Positions 1 through 8,505 of a DNA stretch of 22,425 nucleotides are shown piece after piece (the first letter of the stretch is position 1; every line of letters starts with the position of its first letter). A model generated the notes under the pieces. It saw nothing but the letters and a program-made list of their open reading frames with translations, did not search any database and was not told the origin of the DNA. The DNA comes from Saccoglossus kowalevskii (taxonomy: Eukaryota; Hemichordata; Enteropneusta; Harrimaniidae), in the NCBI RefSeq assembly GCF_000003605.2, contig NW_003120438.1, positions 48,549 to 70,973 of the forward strand. The letters are read 5' to 3'. The position numbers and the translations under genes are program-made.

Positions 1-268
1 TTGAGTGCACCTTACATTCAGCTGGCATAAAGCTGGCATGCTTGCTTTCAAAACTGTCACATATCAAAATAGTGTATCTTTTGAATTATGACTCATATTA
101 CCGGTAGTAGAATAGTTAATAGCGTGCAAAGTGTTTATTAAAAGACAAAGCCAGCTAAGAGAAAGGCTGGGAGTTAAGTTACACTCAGACTGCACTGCAC
201 TGTGCAACTACATTTCCAGATTCCATATAATGAGGGTAGAGAGAGAGAGGGAGTGAAGAATTATGTAC
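1..268. other. Start of dynein intron 9
   Basis: Non-coding. It holds a short purine-rich GA tract (about 234-254, next to the exon 9 donor) and a 'cagctggcataaagctggca' type short duplication near position 20. No further dynein exon is visible before the window edge. Confidence 0.6.
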
Positions 269-536
269 CCTGTTATAATGTCTAATCCTTGATTAGTTTT
301 CATACTCCTCATGAAGACAGCTTGTAAATATGCCACTATATACATCTCAATCTGCTGTACTGTAGTTAAAAACTCCAAGTAAGCTTCCTCAAACTTGTCT
401 TTCTCCTTGCCTTCCACATCCAGTAAGATAGCAGTAGTTACATTGTCAGACATCAGATTCTTCATGGTCAAGACATGGTCTTTTACTATCTTGGATATAC
501 TAGGACCTTCCGTGTTAGGGTCACTGTACATTTTCC
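269..536 (-). CDS. DNAH5/DNAH8-like: Dynein heavy chain, coding exon 9 (last in window)
   Basis: 268 bases, phase 1 in and phase 2 out, acceptor TTTTATAG|GGAAA and donor ACAGG|GTACAT. It encodes about residues 635-723. The FEEAYLEFLTTVQQIEMYIV segment followed by AVFMRSMKTNQGLDII matches the FDQDYEEFxxxTxxLxxxLxxFMDxxFxxxxNTNQALxML block of the DNAH5/DNAH8 tail, including the conserved TNQ. Intron 8, which separates it from exon 8, is 11,574 bases long because of the nested transposons. The next exons, including the whole motor, lie outside the window. Confidence 0.88.
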
Positions 537-875
537 CTATAAAATAAATACAAAATCATTACAATGTGTATATGTCATTTTATCAAGGTTAGTCTAAATC
601 TAGCAATCTGATTGGCTGAAGAAAGGTCTTAAGTCTAAAGGTCTTACCTGGCACTAGAAGACAGGTTATCCAGCCTGGCAACTGAATAAACTGGCTTAAA
701 TATCTAACTGAATCATGATCACATGACTGTGAACACTGTTTATAGTGATTGTGGGTTTGTGATTGACTATCAAAACAAAGATACCTGATACAAATTATTA
801 TCGTCAAAAATGTTAATATATTGCACATTTTGCAAGGAAACTTCTCATGAGGAATGAACATGTGATGTCATCAAC
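537..875. other. Dynein intron 8, part left of the L1 insertion
   Basis: Non-coding intron sequence between exon 9 and the L1 target site. The open frames on the minus strand here have no family resemblance. No repeat boundary is seen before the target duplication at 876. Confidence 0.6.
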
Positions 876-887
876 AAGTTTATTGTT
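876..887. repeat. Left target site duplication of the L1
   Basis: aagtttattgtt, identical to 11367-11378. The element begins directly after it with aggttatacgcatgcgcc. Confidence 0.85.
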
Positions 888-1010
888 AGGTTATACGCAT
901 GCGCCGGTTTAGGTAACACCAGAGACACCGTGCTAGTCTCGTCGAGTTCTGTTTTTTTTAAACCTGTGACCATTATAACGAAATAATGTGTTAATAAGTG
1001 ATTGTTAGTG

Positions 1011-1828
1011 ATGTCTGGGAGTGAAGATCCAAATTTGGTGGGAAAGTCTGTGAAACTGGAAAGAAATGTCCAAGGGAAATCCGCAGTCCTCTTGGTGAGT
1101 CAACATTGATTGACAGCCATAGTGATGACATCATTAGTCCACAGATGGGTGGTGCACCGCGCAAGGCACGTCGTGTAGAAAGTGCCGAAGAAATTGCCAT
1201 GCATACTACTAGCAGTATGGAAAGACCGAAACTGACAGATTTCAAGAAATTGGATCTAATATTATGTAGACTGTATAAAATTGAGGATAAATTCTTGAAA
1301 TTAGAAGAAATAAAGAGTGAACTAGTCAATTTACGTGGAGAACAGGTGGACTTGACAAAATTTCTAGAACACGCACATGCTGAGAATAACGACCTAAAAA
1401 TAGACAAGGTTAGTAAAAGTGAAGGTAGTAAATTGAGAATCCGCCAAGATGATTTAGATGATAGGCTGCGCCGCAATAACTTACCGGTAATCTTCTACAA
1501 TATTCCTGAAATGGCAGAAGGACCAAATTGTGTAGAATTCATTGAAGAATTTATTAAGAATCACATGAAGCTAGTTGGGAGCATGCATATTGAACGGGCT
1601 CACAGGGCTCCGACTTTTCTGACTAGGAGAAATAGAGTTCGTCCTATTTATGTGTCATTTCTACGTTTTCAGTCTAAGGAGAATGTACGCAGTAATGCGG
1701 CAAAATGTTTGTCACATAAGCCGTATAAAGGAAATAGTTTGTTTATATCAGAAGATTTATGTGCTGCCACTCGGGCCGCTCGCAAAAATGTGTTGCCGAT
1801 GCTACGAAAATTGCCAATCCAGCAATAA
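1011..1828 (+). pseudogene. L1 ORF1 protein (coiled coil plus RRM-like domain)
   Basis: L1 ORF1p is an RNA-binding chaperone that trimerises on its own mRNA. The reading starts at the ATG at 1011 (MSGSEDPNLVGKSVKLERN), shifts frame near 1060-1095, and continues in the frame open to the TAA at 1826-1828. The middle part (about 1240-1440) is heptad-like and charged, a coiled coil. The C-terminal part has the L1 RRM hallmarks: DLDDRLRRNNLPVIFYNIPE, then MHIERAHRAP, then RPIYVSFLRFQSKENV, then LFISEDL. These match the RxNNL, ERAHR and RPIIxxFxxxxxKExI motifs of the Transposase_22 family. Apart from the early frameshift the frame is intact, which suggests a fairly young insertion. Confidence 0.85.
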
Positions 1829-2686
1829 TTAAATAATTAATTATTTAAAGAATAAAACATTTCATAACTTTTTCTGTGTATTTCATATCCAGCTGTACGC
1901 TGTTGTTTTCAGCACTTACTCATGCAGGTTACAACAATTGAGTTCAGCAGTTGACCTACATGCTTTGTGAACTTGATAAAGGTTGATCGTGTACAACTGG
2001 TAGTTGGAAGATTGAGATTAATATCCTTTTTCTCATTGAGTAATATTAAGTATATATATACATATATTATTTAATCTACTTTCTGTTACTTTTTAGTTAA
2101 TACCAAACCATGCTTTTTCTGTTTTATTGGATACATATTATGCCATATTTGTACAACAAAATAGCACAGTTCTTGGGTATAATATTACACGGAATCACGT
2201 GATACAGTTCATTGTTTGTCATTGTTCTATGCTAATAAAAAAATGGGTTATCAAGGAAAATATTAATACTGCAATTACAAAACGTGAATTGCGTTATTTA
2301 AAATGCTTTAGTTGGAAAGCAGCTTTGGCTACAAACAGAAAAAAAAAGATTCGTAATGTGTTCGAAAATCTGTTTAAACTTTTCACAGTGAATCAGACAT
2401 TTTAGTCGCAGGTTTTATTAGATTAAGTTTCCATAGTGAGACTAGCAACAGCAAAACAACTTGTCACTGCTCTTATTTAAATTTGAGTCTTTTTTTAACC
2501 AGCAGTGCATTTTTGTTAATAATTTTTTATTTACATCTGCCTTTCTTGTGAAGGGGGAGAGTTTTCTCCCTTTCTTTTCTTACTATGTTCTATTTTACTT
2601 TTTATGTTTCTTTGTGGTTTTCGTGTATTTTTTGTGAGCTTTTAGTGTGGGGTTATGTTATAGGAAAATACCATATGTAAATTATA
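1829..2686 (+). other. L1 spacer between ORF1 and ORF2
   Basis: AT-rich spacer inside the L1. It includes a 92-codon open frame at 2127-2405 with a basic stretch (ATNRKKKIRNVFENLFKLF) that resembles nothing I recognise and may be chance. A short hairpin (gaagggggaga ... tctccctt) sits at about 2550-2572, within the segment that is duplicated at 2903-2986. The spacer is unusually long for an L1, so part of it may be foreign. Confidence 0.5.
2490..2572. repeat. Direct repeat, copy 1 (L1 spacer)
   Basis: About 80 bases starting in a T-run and aaccagcagtgcattttt, through atttacatctgcctttcttg, to a hairpin-forming gggggagagttttctccc. Repeated in the same orientation at 2903-2986. This copy is in its natural place upstream of ORF2. 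Confidence 0.85.
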
Positions 2687-2890
2687 ATGAGTGATTTGAA
2701 AGTATTGTCGTTAAACGTTCAGGGGTGCTCTACTCCAGAAAAATGAAGGGATGTTTTCTGTTGGTTAAAAAAACAAAGATTTTAATATTTATTGTTTGCA
2801 AGATATACACTGTAAAATTGGGGATGAGGAAATATGAGAATTGGAATGGGGGCAGAGGTGTTTTTTTTAGTGTGTATCGAAGTATTTCCT
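2687..2890 (+). pseudogene. L1 ORF2 N-terminus (endonuclease start), broken
   Basis: ORF2 of L1 begins with an APE-type endonuclease that nicks the target DNA. The ATG at 2687 opens MSDLKVLSLNVQG, the typical first strand of the endonuclease (xxxSxNVxG, with the Asn active-site residue). An in-frame TGA follows after STPEK, then RDVFCWLKKQRF, and stops and a frameshift mark the rest (LQDIH-like text in another frame, then GRGVFF). After about 2890 the homology ends at a duplicated spacer segment. Confidence 0.75.
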
Positions 2891-2902
2891 GAGGAGTGGG
2901 AT

Positions 2903-2986
2903 TTTTTTTTAACCAGCAGTGTGTTTTTGTTCTTGATTTTTTATTTACATCTGCCTTTCTTGTGAAGGGGGAGAGTTTTCTCCCTT
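2903..2986. repeat. Direct repeat, copy 2 (misplaced L1 spacer)
   Basis: Near-identical second copy of 2490-2572, now downstream of the ORF2 start. It ends where the small TIR element at 2990 begins. It marks a rearrangement joint that removed the rest of the endonuclease and the reverse transcriptase. Confidence 0.85.
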
Positions 2987-2989
2987 CTT

Positions 2990-3157
2990 AATCTGTATTA
3001 GAAGCCGCATCCCCAATAGAAGCCGCACCCATTCTTTTTGAACAACCGAGACCCAAAAATTCACCAGGTCGCATATGTGTAGATGCTCTAATAGAAGCCG
3101 CATCTCCTCTGTTGCATTGTACCATTTTAATAGAAGCCGCAGCTTTTAATACAGATT
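2990..3157. mobile_element. Small TIR element with repeated GCGGCTTCTATT motif
   Basis: A 16-bp inverted repeat with one mismatch (aatctgtattagaagc at 2990-3005; its reverse complement at 3142-3157) bounds about 168 bases. Inside, the motif aatagaagccgca occurs four times (about 2998, 3015, 3090 and 3129), all on the same strand, reaching into both ends. Repeated subterminal motifs of this kind are typical of transposase-binding sites in non-autonomous DNA transposons. No clear target duplication was found, so the superfamily is not assigned. Confidence 0.6.
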
Positions 3158-3167
3158 TTACAGTACT

Positions 3168-3802
3168 TGAAATATCAAAGACTGAAAATTTGAAAATTAA
3201 TTAATTATGCAAATTAGGTAATTAATATGTACTGATATTACCCTAAAAACTATCAGGTCTGTGCAGTGTCCTATGACATCTATGTACCAAGTTTCATTGA
3301 AATGTGATGATTACTACTTGAAATATCGAAACCTGAAAATTAATTAATTATGCAAATTAGGGAATTAATATGCACTGATATTACCCTAAAAACTATCAGG
3401 TCTGTGCAGTGTCCTATGACATCTCTGTACCAAATTTTATTGAAATGTGATGATTAGTACTTGAGATATCAGTGGAAAAGCCAAAAAATGATTAATCATT
3501 ATGCAAATTAGGTAATTAATATTGCACAGATTTTTACCCAAAACAAACAAATCTGTGCATTAGATCAGAGCATCTATGTGCCAAGTTTTATCAAAATCCA
3601 ATGAGTGGTTCTTTAGGTTTCAGTGGAACAGTCATGGAACAGCTAAAAATCAGCAAATTATCATGCAAATTAGGTATTTAATATGCATGGATCTTTACCA
3701 AAACCTAATCAAATCTGCGCATTGGCCCAAAGCATCTATGCACCAAGTTTCATCAAGAATCAATGTATGGTTCTTGAGATATCAGTGGAACAGATGGACA
3801 CA

Positions 3803-3803
<1 letters not shown>
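3168..3803. repeat. Tandem repeat, about 150-bp unit, 4-plus copies
   Basis: Units begin near 3170, 3318, 3461, 3612 and 3774, each with a variant of ttgagatatcagtgga. They contain tatgcaaattaggtaattaatatgcac, a ctgtgca core and accaagttt(c/t)atcaaaatc. Copies 1 and 2 are closest; 3 and 4 are more diverged. The last unit runs into the CA microsatellite. The open frame across it (3576-3986) is a by-product of the repeat and is not a gene. Confidence 0.85.
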
Positions 3804-3848
<45 letters not shown>

Positions 3849-3850
3849 TA
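3804..3850. repeat. (CA)n microsatellite
   Basis: Nearly pure CA dinucleotides, interrupted once near the start (attcac) and once near the end (cgcacac). It closes the tandem-repeat block, a frequent arrangement in marine invertebrate repeats of this kind. Confidence 0.95.
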
Positions 3851-4228
3851 CAGACACACTAACTGCAAAAACTCCCATTGTGTGCTTCGCACACAGGTGT
3901 CAATAATTGTAGACAAAATTCAACATGAAATCGTTTCACTGCTATGTGCGCTAACATCTGCGAAGAGTGAAAAAACTCATGAGTAGAATTCTACCTTAAA
4001 ATGCTTAGACAATATTGCTGAGATAGGTACAATCGTGTCTTTTTTTGTGTACAACAATTTGCCGCAGTAAAATGTTATGTAAAATAACTTAACAATGTAA
4101 CACAAAGTAAGCCAATTGAATTTAAAACCGAGATTATAAAAATGTCTGTAACAGAGCTCTAAAAAACGAATCCGCTCTAAAATACGAATCCGCTCTTTTT
4201 TTGAAAAAATTCATACGTCTCACATCAA
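3851..4228. other. Unassigned sequence between the CA repeat and L1 ORF2
   Basis: It contains a perfect hairpin tgtgtgcttcgcacaca near 3880 and a short duplication of cgaatccgctct near 4170-4195. No protein similarity was recognised. It may be degenerate L1 or the tail of the tandem-repeat element. Confidence 0.5.
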
Positions 4229-4359
4229 ATGTATTATTGTTGTTTTCGAACCCCCTATTCAAAAGTGCTCACTACGGGACTGGCTACACTTAGTCATGGT
4301 GTTGAATATGGCGATTTAAATTTACCTAATTTAACAATATTTTCCAAGGCGTTAAAATT
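4229..4359 (+). pseudogene. L1 ORF2 segment left of the DIRS insertion
   Basis: The reading SHGVEYGDLNLPNLTIFSKA matches the GGLxxPNLxxFxxALKLxW motif that follows the RT domain in L1 ORF2. The frame stops being L1 exactly at 4359, the DIRS boundary, and resumes in the same frame at 10213. Confidence 0.8.
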
Positions 4360-4505
4360 AGGCAAGGGTTTTCCGAACCCGCCTATTCACATAGTTCATA
4401 CTCACCATAGACTCCAGTCAGTCAAAATGATTATTTTGAACTGTAGGCATTAATCAACGATTCTGCCAGGGACGGAGAGATAGAATCTAGGTCAGGGGAA
4501 GCCCC
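4360..4505. repeat. DIRS terminal repeat, 3' end of the element
   Basis: 4400-4505 is an inverted copy of 10089-10193 (ccatagactcc...gtcagtcaaaatga...taggtcaggggaagccc). The outermost 40 bases (aggcaagggttttccgaacc...) are specific to this end, as is normal for DIRS terminal repeats. Confidence 0.9.
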
Positions 4506-4664
4506 ATGACCCCAAGATTCTTTTACCCCTTACGTCATGAACCCACGTGACCGAGGCCACATGGCAGCGCCATAGGCGGCCATACAATCATTCTGGTTCC
4601 TTTTTCTCAGCCTCGAGGACTTAGACCAACGCGACGGAAAGAGTGGGGTGGTTGGGGGGAACCC

Positions 4665-4789
4665 GGAGTCTATGGTGGGTATGAACTATGTGAACAGGTG
4701 GGTTCGGAGAACCCTCGCCTAAATTCACTACGTTCAATTACCCATCATAGACTCAGGTCAGTCAAAATGACTATTTTGAACTGTAGGCA
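4665..4789. repeat. DIRS internal complementary region (ICR)
   Basis: Two halves meet at 4720/4721. 4665-4720 is the reverse complement of 4360-4415 (about 5 differences in 56, all transitions). 4721-4789 is the reverse complement of 10144-10212 (about 4 differences in 69). Together they form the complement of a circular junction of the element ends. In DIRS replication this region is believed to template joining of the two ends into a circle. Confidence 0.9.
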
Positions 4790-5193
4790 GAGTCAGACGC
4801 CGATAGGTGGCGGGTTTTTCCGAGCAAACAGAAAAAAAATGATGAAAACAAACTCAAAACCTTAGTTAAGACCCAAGAAGGGTTGTGTCTTACCTTGCCT
4901 GTGCTGTCCCCGAAGCAAGAAGCCAATGCTGCTGTGGTGACAGGGTTCGGTGTGCCAGAGAAAGCTAGACCCAAGCCGAATTCGAGGGTGATAAGCTTGA
5001 AGTAGGACCGAAACAGTTCGCATGAGGGCGTAGGTCGAAAAAAGAAGCGAAACCTGGCAGCTTCCAGGAAGTGCTAGTGGTACAGAAAATCTGCCCGCAA
5101 GAATGCCGAGACAGACTTATCGCCAATGCGCAGGGACTCCTGCGGTCGTTCGGGCTGGGTCGGTAATCAAAGCCTGACCCGCTACGACGGGGC
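4790..5193 (-). other. DIRS 3' non-coding region
   Basis: Sequence between the recombinase stop codon and the ICR. A 67-codon minus-strand frame at 4771-4974 has no recognisable domain and overlaps the ICR, so it is not called as a gene. Confidence 0.5.
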
Positions 5194-6060
5194 CTAACCT
5201 GAAGAGACCCTGCTCAATTGGGTGTCTCTTAGGTAGTAGTTGATGAAGACGTTCTGCGTTCTCCAGAAGCCTGCCCTCAGAATGTGTTCGAGGGTGGCGC
5301 CTGACGCTAGCGCTAGTGAGTTAGCAATCGCACGGACCTCATGTGCTCGTACTTGGGTCTCTGCAAGGTCTGTGTTGAGGAGGATAGTGTATTATAGACC
5401 TCCAGTACAGTCGCAGTAATCCACCTGGAGATGTACCTCAAAAACATGTGTTTGGTTCCCCGTCTGGAAAACCTGGTACGGTTCTCGTAGCAACTCAGCG
5501 CTCGAACCGGGCAGAGAAGCAATTCCTCCTGATCCCCCGGACTGACAATATTTAACAGCCGGGGCATGATGATCGGTTGGGAATCGTGTCCTGGGATTTG
5601 GTTCTTGGCGAGAAACCCGATTCGTGTCTTTAGTACAACTTGATCGTCCATAAAGGTAGCACAACCGTTCGCGAAGGACAGTGCGCCTAGCTCTGTCTGG
5701 CGCCTACCTGAGGCGAGGGCCAGTAGGAAGACTGTTTTCCACGTCAAAAACTTGAGTGGTGCTGAAAGCAGGGGCTCAAAGGGTGGTCTGCTTAGGGCTG
5801 ATAAAACAACCGACAGGTCCCAATTGGGTGGTTCCCTTGAACGGGCCATTGGCCTCTGATTATGGGAAGCAGTAAACAGTCTCCTAATAATGGGACAATC
5901 GGCTATACTTGCCCCCAAAGAGTTTTCTATAGCGGGGGACAAGGCTGATCTGTAGCCAATGATCGCTACATAGGACAGACCCACTTCGTCAAACAAGTGG
6001 ACAAAGAAGTCTACTACCTGGCCGATAGAGGGATGGCATGGATCAATCTCGCTTCCACTA
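5194..6060 (-). pseudogene. DIRS tyrosine recombinase (integrase)
   Basis: Catalyses strand exchange that integrates the circular DIRS DNA, using an R...HxxR...W...Y active site. The N-terminal core-binding part reads SIGQVVDFFVHLFDEVGLSY then IGYRSALSPAI (about 6040-5930). The catalytic half has TVFLLALASGRRQTEL (first Arg) and FLAKNQIPG. After a frameshift near 5370-5390 come VRAHEVRAIANSLALASG (HxxR, codons 5343-5332), LEHILRAGFW (Trp codon 5265-5263) and VFINYYLRD (Tyr codons 5238-5233). The reading closes at a TAG (5196-5194). All catalytic residues are recognisable, but at least one frameshift and one further stop in the alternative frame (at 5392) make it a pseudogene. Confidence 0.88.
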
Positions 6061-6795
6061 CACCAACTGGTGTATGCTCGCCATTTTGAGTTGTAGGCAG
6101 CGTTGGTGGAATCCCTGTTCGCCCTGGCCAGGACATTGGCAGCCCGCTTAGATAGACCTTTCTCCTGCGCGAGTCTACTGAGAGCCTCGATGCGTGTAAG
6201 TGGTACACTGCTGGGCTTGTTGGTAGTGTGCCGTCTGGTTGGGACAGCAAGTCCGGTGTGTCAGGCAGCACTACCAGTGTTTCGACTATCATTTCCAGCA
6301 GAGTTAATATGCAGGTGGGCTCTTGTCGAAGTTTCTCCAGTACCCGGTGAATTAGTGGGAAGGGAGGAAAGGCGTACACATCCATGTGGGACCAGGGGAT
6401 CGATAAGGCGTCTCCGGCCCAGGCTCCGGGCTAATCTGCACTGGCTCGGAAGGTTGTAAATGATTAGCTAGTTTGAATTTGCATAACAATACTGACAATG
6501 AACGTGCATTCAACGCCACAAGTTTTTTTGTTTTTTTAGCCAATCAGAATTCATCTTCCGAGCCAGTGCAGATCAGCCGCAGGCTCCTGGTGTCGGCAGG
6601 AGTGTTACGTACGTCGGGAGCTTGGCGTTCCAGGGTGCGGCAAACAGGTCTATCTTTGGACCGTCCCACAGCCGAAACAGCCTGGAGGCTACCAACTGGG
6701 GGATCTGCCACTCCATGTTCTGGAGACGGAGGCACCTTGAAAGGGCATCTGCCAGACCGTTTCTCCCCCTTGGAAGGTGGTGCGCGGTTAGCTCC
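6061..6795 (-). pseudogene. DIRS RNase H C-terminal part and linker to the recombinase
   Basis: 6795-6590 reads VELTAHHLPRGRNGLADALS, the last RNase H block (HxPG..N..AD.LSR). WDGPKIDLFAAPWNAKLPTY follows, a conserved DIRS linker. A MITE at 6428-6579 splits the linker; beyond it MDVYAFPPFPLIHRVLEKLR continues at 6385. Removing the MITE and one target copy brings the two halves into one frame. The linker later contains LLSQPDGTLPTSPAVYHLHA and shifts frame before the recombinase. Confidence 0.8.
6428..6579. mobile_element. 152-bp MITE with 8-bp target duplication
   Basis: 25-bp terminal inverted repeats (gggctaatctgcactggctc... at 6428-6452; partner at 6555-6579) match at 23 of 25 positions. 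Identical 8-bp flanks caggctcc occur at 6420-6427 and 6580-6587. The interior is AT-rich and non-coding. An 8-bp duplication is usual for hAT-type transposons, so a non-autonomous hAT element is the likeliest reading. It sits inside the DIRS linker coding region. Confidence 0.85.
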
Positions 6796-6802
6796 ACATT
6801 GT

Positions 6803-7925
6803 AATGTAATGTAATGTCATAGTCTTTATTGAAGTCATATCCTAAAAATGGACATAGATCTACATGCAAGTACAATAAAGCATGGGTGTCATTCCATGTC
6901 AGAAACATGATACACTAGAAGATACACTAGTATAAAAGAACTAAACTAAACTAAACACAACTAAAACAAACCCGAAAGTGGGTTAGAAATGCAAATTAAC
7001 TAAGTAAATGTTAGGATTACTTATTTAGATATCTGTGAAGCAGCTGTTTGCTTTCTCTTATGTTGAAACATTCGTATAAATATTTTGCTAGACATTTTAG
7101 CATGACAGTATTCTTTGTGCCTAGTATGTTAATAAAGCCCTCAGTGTTGCCCTCAGAGCACTGTCTAATTGTGTTGAGAAGGATTTGTCTTTCACGTTTG
7201 TATAACTGACATTTTAACAGAAAGTGCTCTTCATCTTCAATATCATTTGTATTGCATACAGGACAGCTTCTTTCGGTAATGTCAATTTTATGGTATTTGC
7301 CCATTTCAATTTGTAAAACATGTGCGCTTAATCTTAGTTTGGTCATTGATAATCTGTGTCATTGGTCAGCAGATAATTTTCAAGTCCAAATTCAGTTTTT
7401 AATTTTCTATAAGTACGTAGTTTATTTCTGTGGTTAATACCTTTATTGTCATTGTTTAGAGAATTCCTATATTGTTTATTTTGAAGTTTGTTTCAAGTGC
7501 TGTAGTAACATTATTTATTAGGTATTTGTTCTCATTAATCTTTACATTTTCCCACTCATGTTCCATATTAAAGTCTTTCAGAATTGTTTTAATATAATTG
7601 ACCCAATTTTGGCTGTCTGAGTTATCCATATGGATTGCCAATCTGTATGCTTCATTTATGAGGCTGTTTTCAGGCATATTACGCAATCTCAACCAATATT
7701 TAAACATCTGTCTGATACATGTAGTTATTAGGGGGTAGCGTCCCAATTCTAATAAGCAGGCAAGGTATGTGGTCCTGCAGTTTACTTTCAGTATGTACTT
7801 GCAAAATTTTAAGTGCATTTTTTCCATTGGTGACAAAAAGTGCATCAGATAGTTTTTATTTTTTCTTATGTCACATGTTCAAATTTCTGCACAATATGTG
7901 AGTATTTGTTTGATCATAGTGTCAA
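6803..7925 (-). mobile_element. 5'-truncated LINE inserted in the DIRS RNase H
   Basis: A non-LTR retrotransposon 3' fragment of 1123 bases, in the same orientation as the DIRS. The matching heptamer acattgt flanks it at 6796-6802 and 7926-7932. The 3' end is not poly(A) but a short repeat (cattacattacatt on the minus strand) after an aataaag motif, a tail type seen in CR1/L2/RTE-like rather than L1 elements. The DIRS RNase H reading stops at 7933 and resumes at 6795. Confidence 0.85.
7014..7917 (-). pseudogene. LINE ORF2 C-terminal domain
   Basis: The minus-strand reading begins FDTMIKQILTYCAEI at the truncation point. It continues MEKMHLKFCKYILKVNCRTT and LELGRYPLITTCI, the post-RT block (HLKFCKYxLxV...ELGRYPL) common in animal LINEs. 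A frameshift around 7346-7460 separates it from MTKLRLSAHVLQIEMGKYHK and the zinc-binding CPVC...DEEHFLLKCQLY motif (CxxC...HxxxxC), ending at a stop near 7017. The RT palm itself was lost by 5' truncation. The LINE clade is not resolved. Confidence 0.85.
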
Positions 7926-7932
7926 ACATTGT

Positions 7933-8505
7933 CAGGCACCAAAGGAGAATTTGCTCTGTTAGGACCGACAACAATGGGGAACGCATCCCCCCCTCCTTGT
8001 TGATGTAGGAGACCACCGCTGTGTTGTCTGTGCAGAGCAGGACTCTGTGGTCTCGAACTTCGGATCAAAAGCATGAAAGTGCTAGGTGCACTGCTTTCAG
8101 CTCGGGCCAGTTGATATTGGGGGCCATATTCCTTGGGCTTGTTTGTCCAATAGATGAGCTCCCCACCCTTGGAGGGAGGCGCTTGTAACCAGAGTCATAG
8201 CTGTGACGAGTGGGTCCAAGGGGACCCCCTGTCTGAAGTTGGTCAGTGTCAACCACCAGGACAGGGTTTCCTTTACTTGGTCCGGGATCAATACTCGCCT
8301 GTTTAGTTCCCATAGGTGAGCTCGGTGTTCCAATAACAAGCGTTGGACCGGGCGGCTGCATAGTGTGGCCTGGGGAACTACCCTTCGAACGAAGGTCATC
8401 ATTCCTATGAGCCGCATTAGTTCTCGGGGGACACTGAAGGAACGCTGACAAACAGCGTCAAACATGCTTCCCCCACTGCCTCGGTTGATGACCACCTGAG
8501 GAGGA
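7933..8505 (-). pseudogene. DIRS RT thumb and RNase H N-terminal part
   Basis: About 8460-8330 reads VPRELMRLIGMMTFVRRVVP and SRPVQRLLLEHR, the thumb/connection of DIRS reverse transcriptase. WWLTLTNFRQGVPL and LVTSASLQGWGAHL then open RNase H. After a frameshift near 8115 comes NINWPELKAVHLALSCF, a TGA, and VLLCTDNTAVVSYINKEGG. A G-run indel (about 7988) shifts the frame again before LSVLTEQILLWCL at the LINE boundary. The usual first catalytic Asp of RNase H (TDAS) is Ser here (codon 8183-8181). The RT fingers and palm with the catalytic Asp pair are missing upstream. Confidence 0.82.

Noticed and set aside
991-1476. 161-codon minus-strand open frame
   Set aside because: Exactly antisense to the L1 ORF1 coiled-coil region; its Ser/Leu-rich text is the mirror of charged heptads.
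3168-3803. CRISPR-like array
   Set aside because: Units of about 150 bases repeat along their whole length, without short identical repeats separated by unique spacers, and the DNA is animal.
4771-4974. 67-codon minus-strand frame downstream of the recombinase
   Set aside because: Overlaps the ICR, has no recognisable domain and lies after the recombinase stop codon.
6103-6814. Plus-strand open frames of 60-118 codons
   Set aside because: Antisense to the DIRS linker and RNase H, and they cross the MITE boundary.
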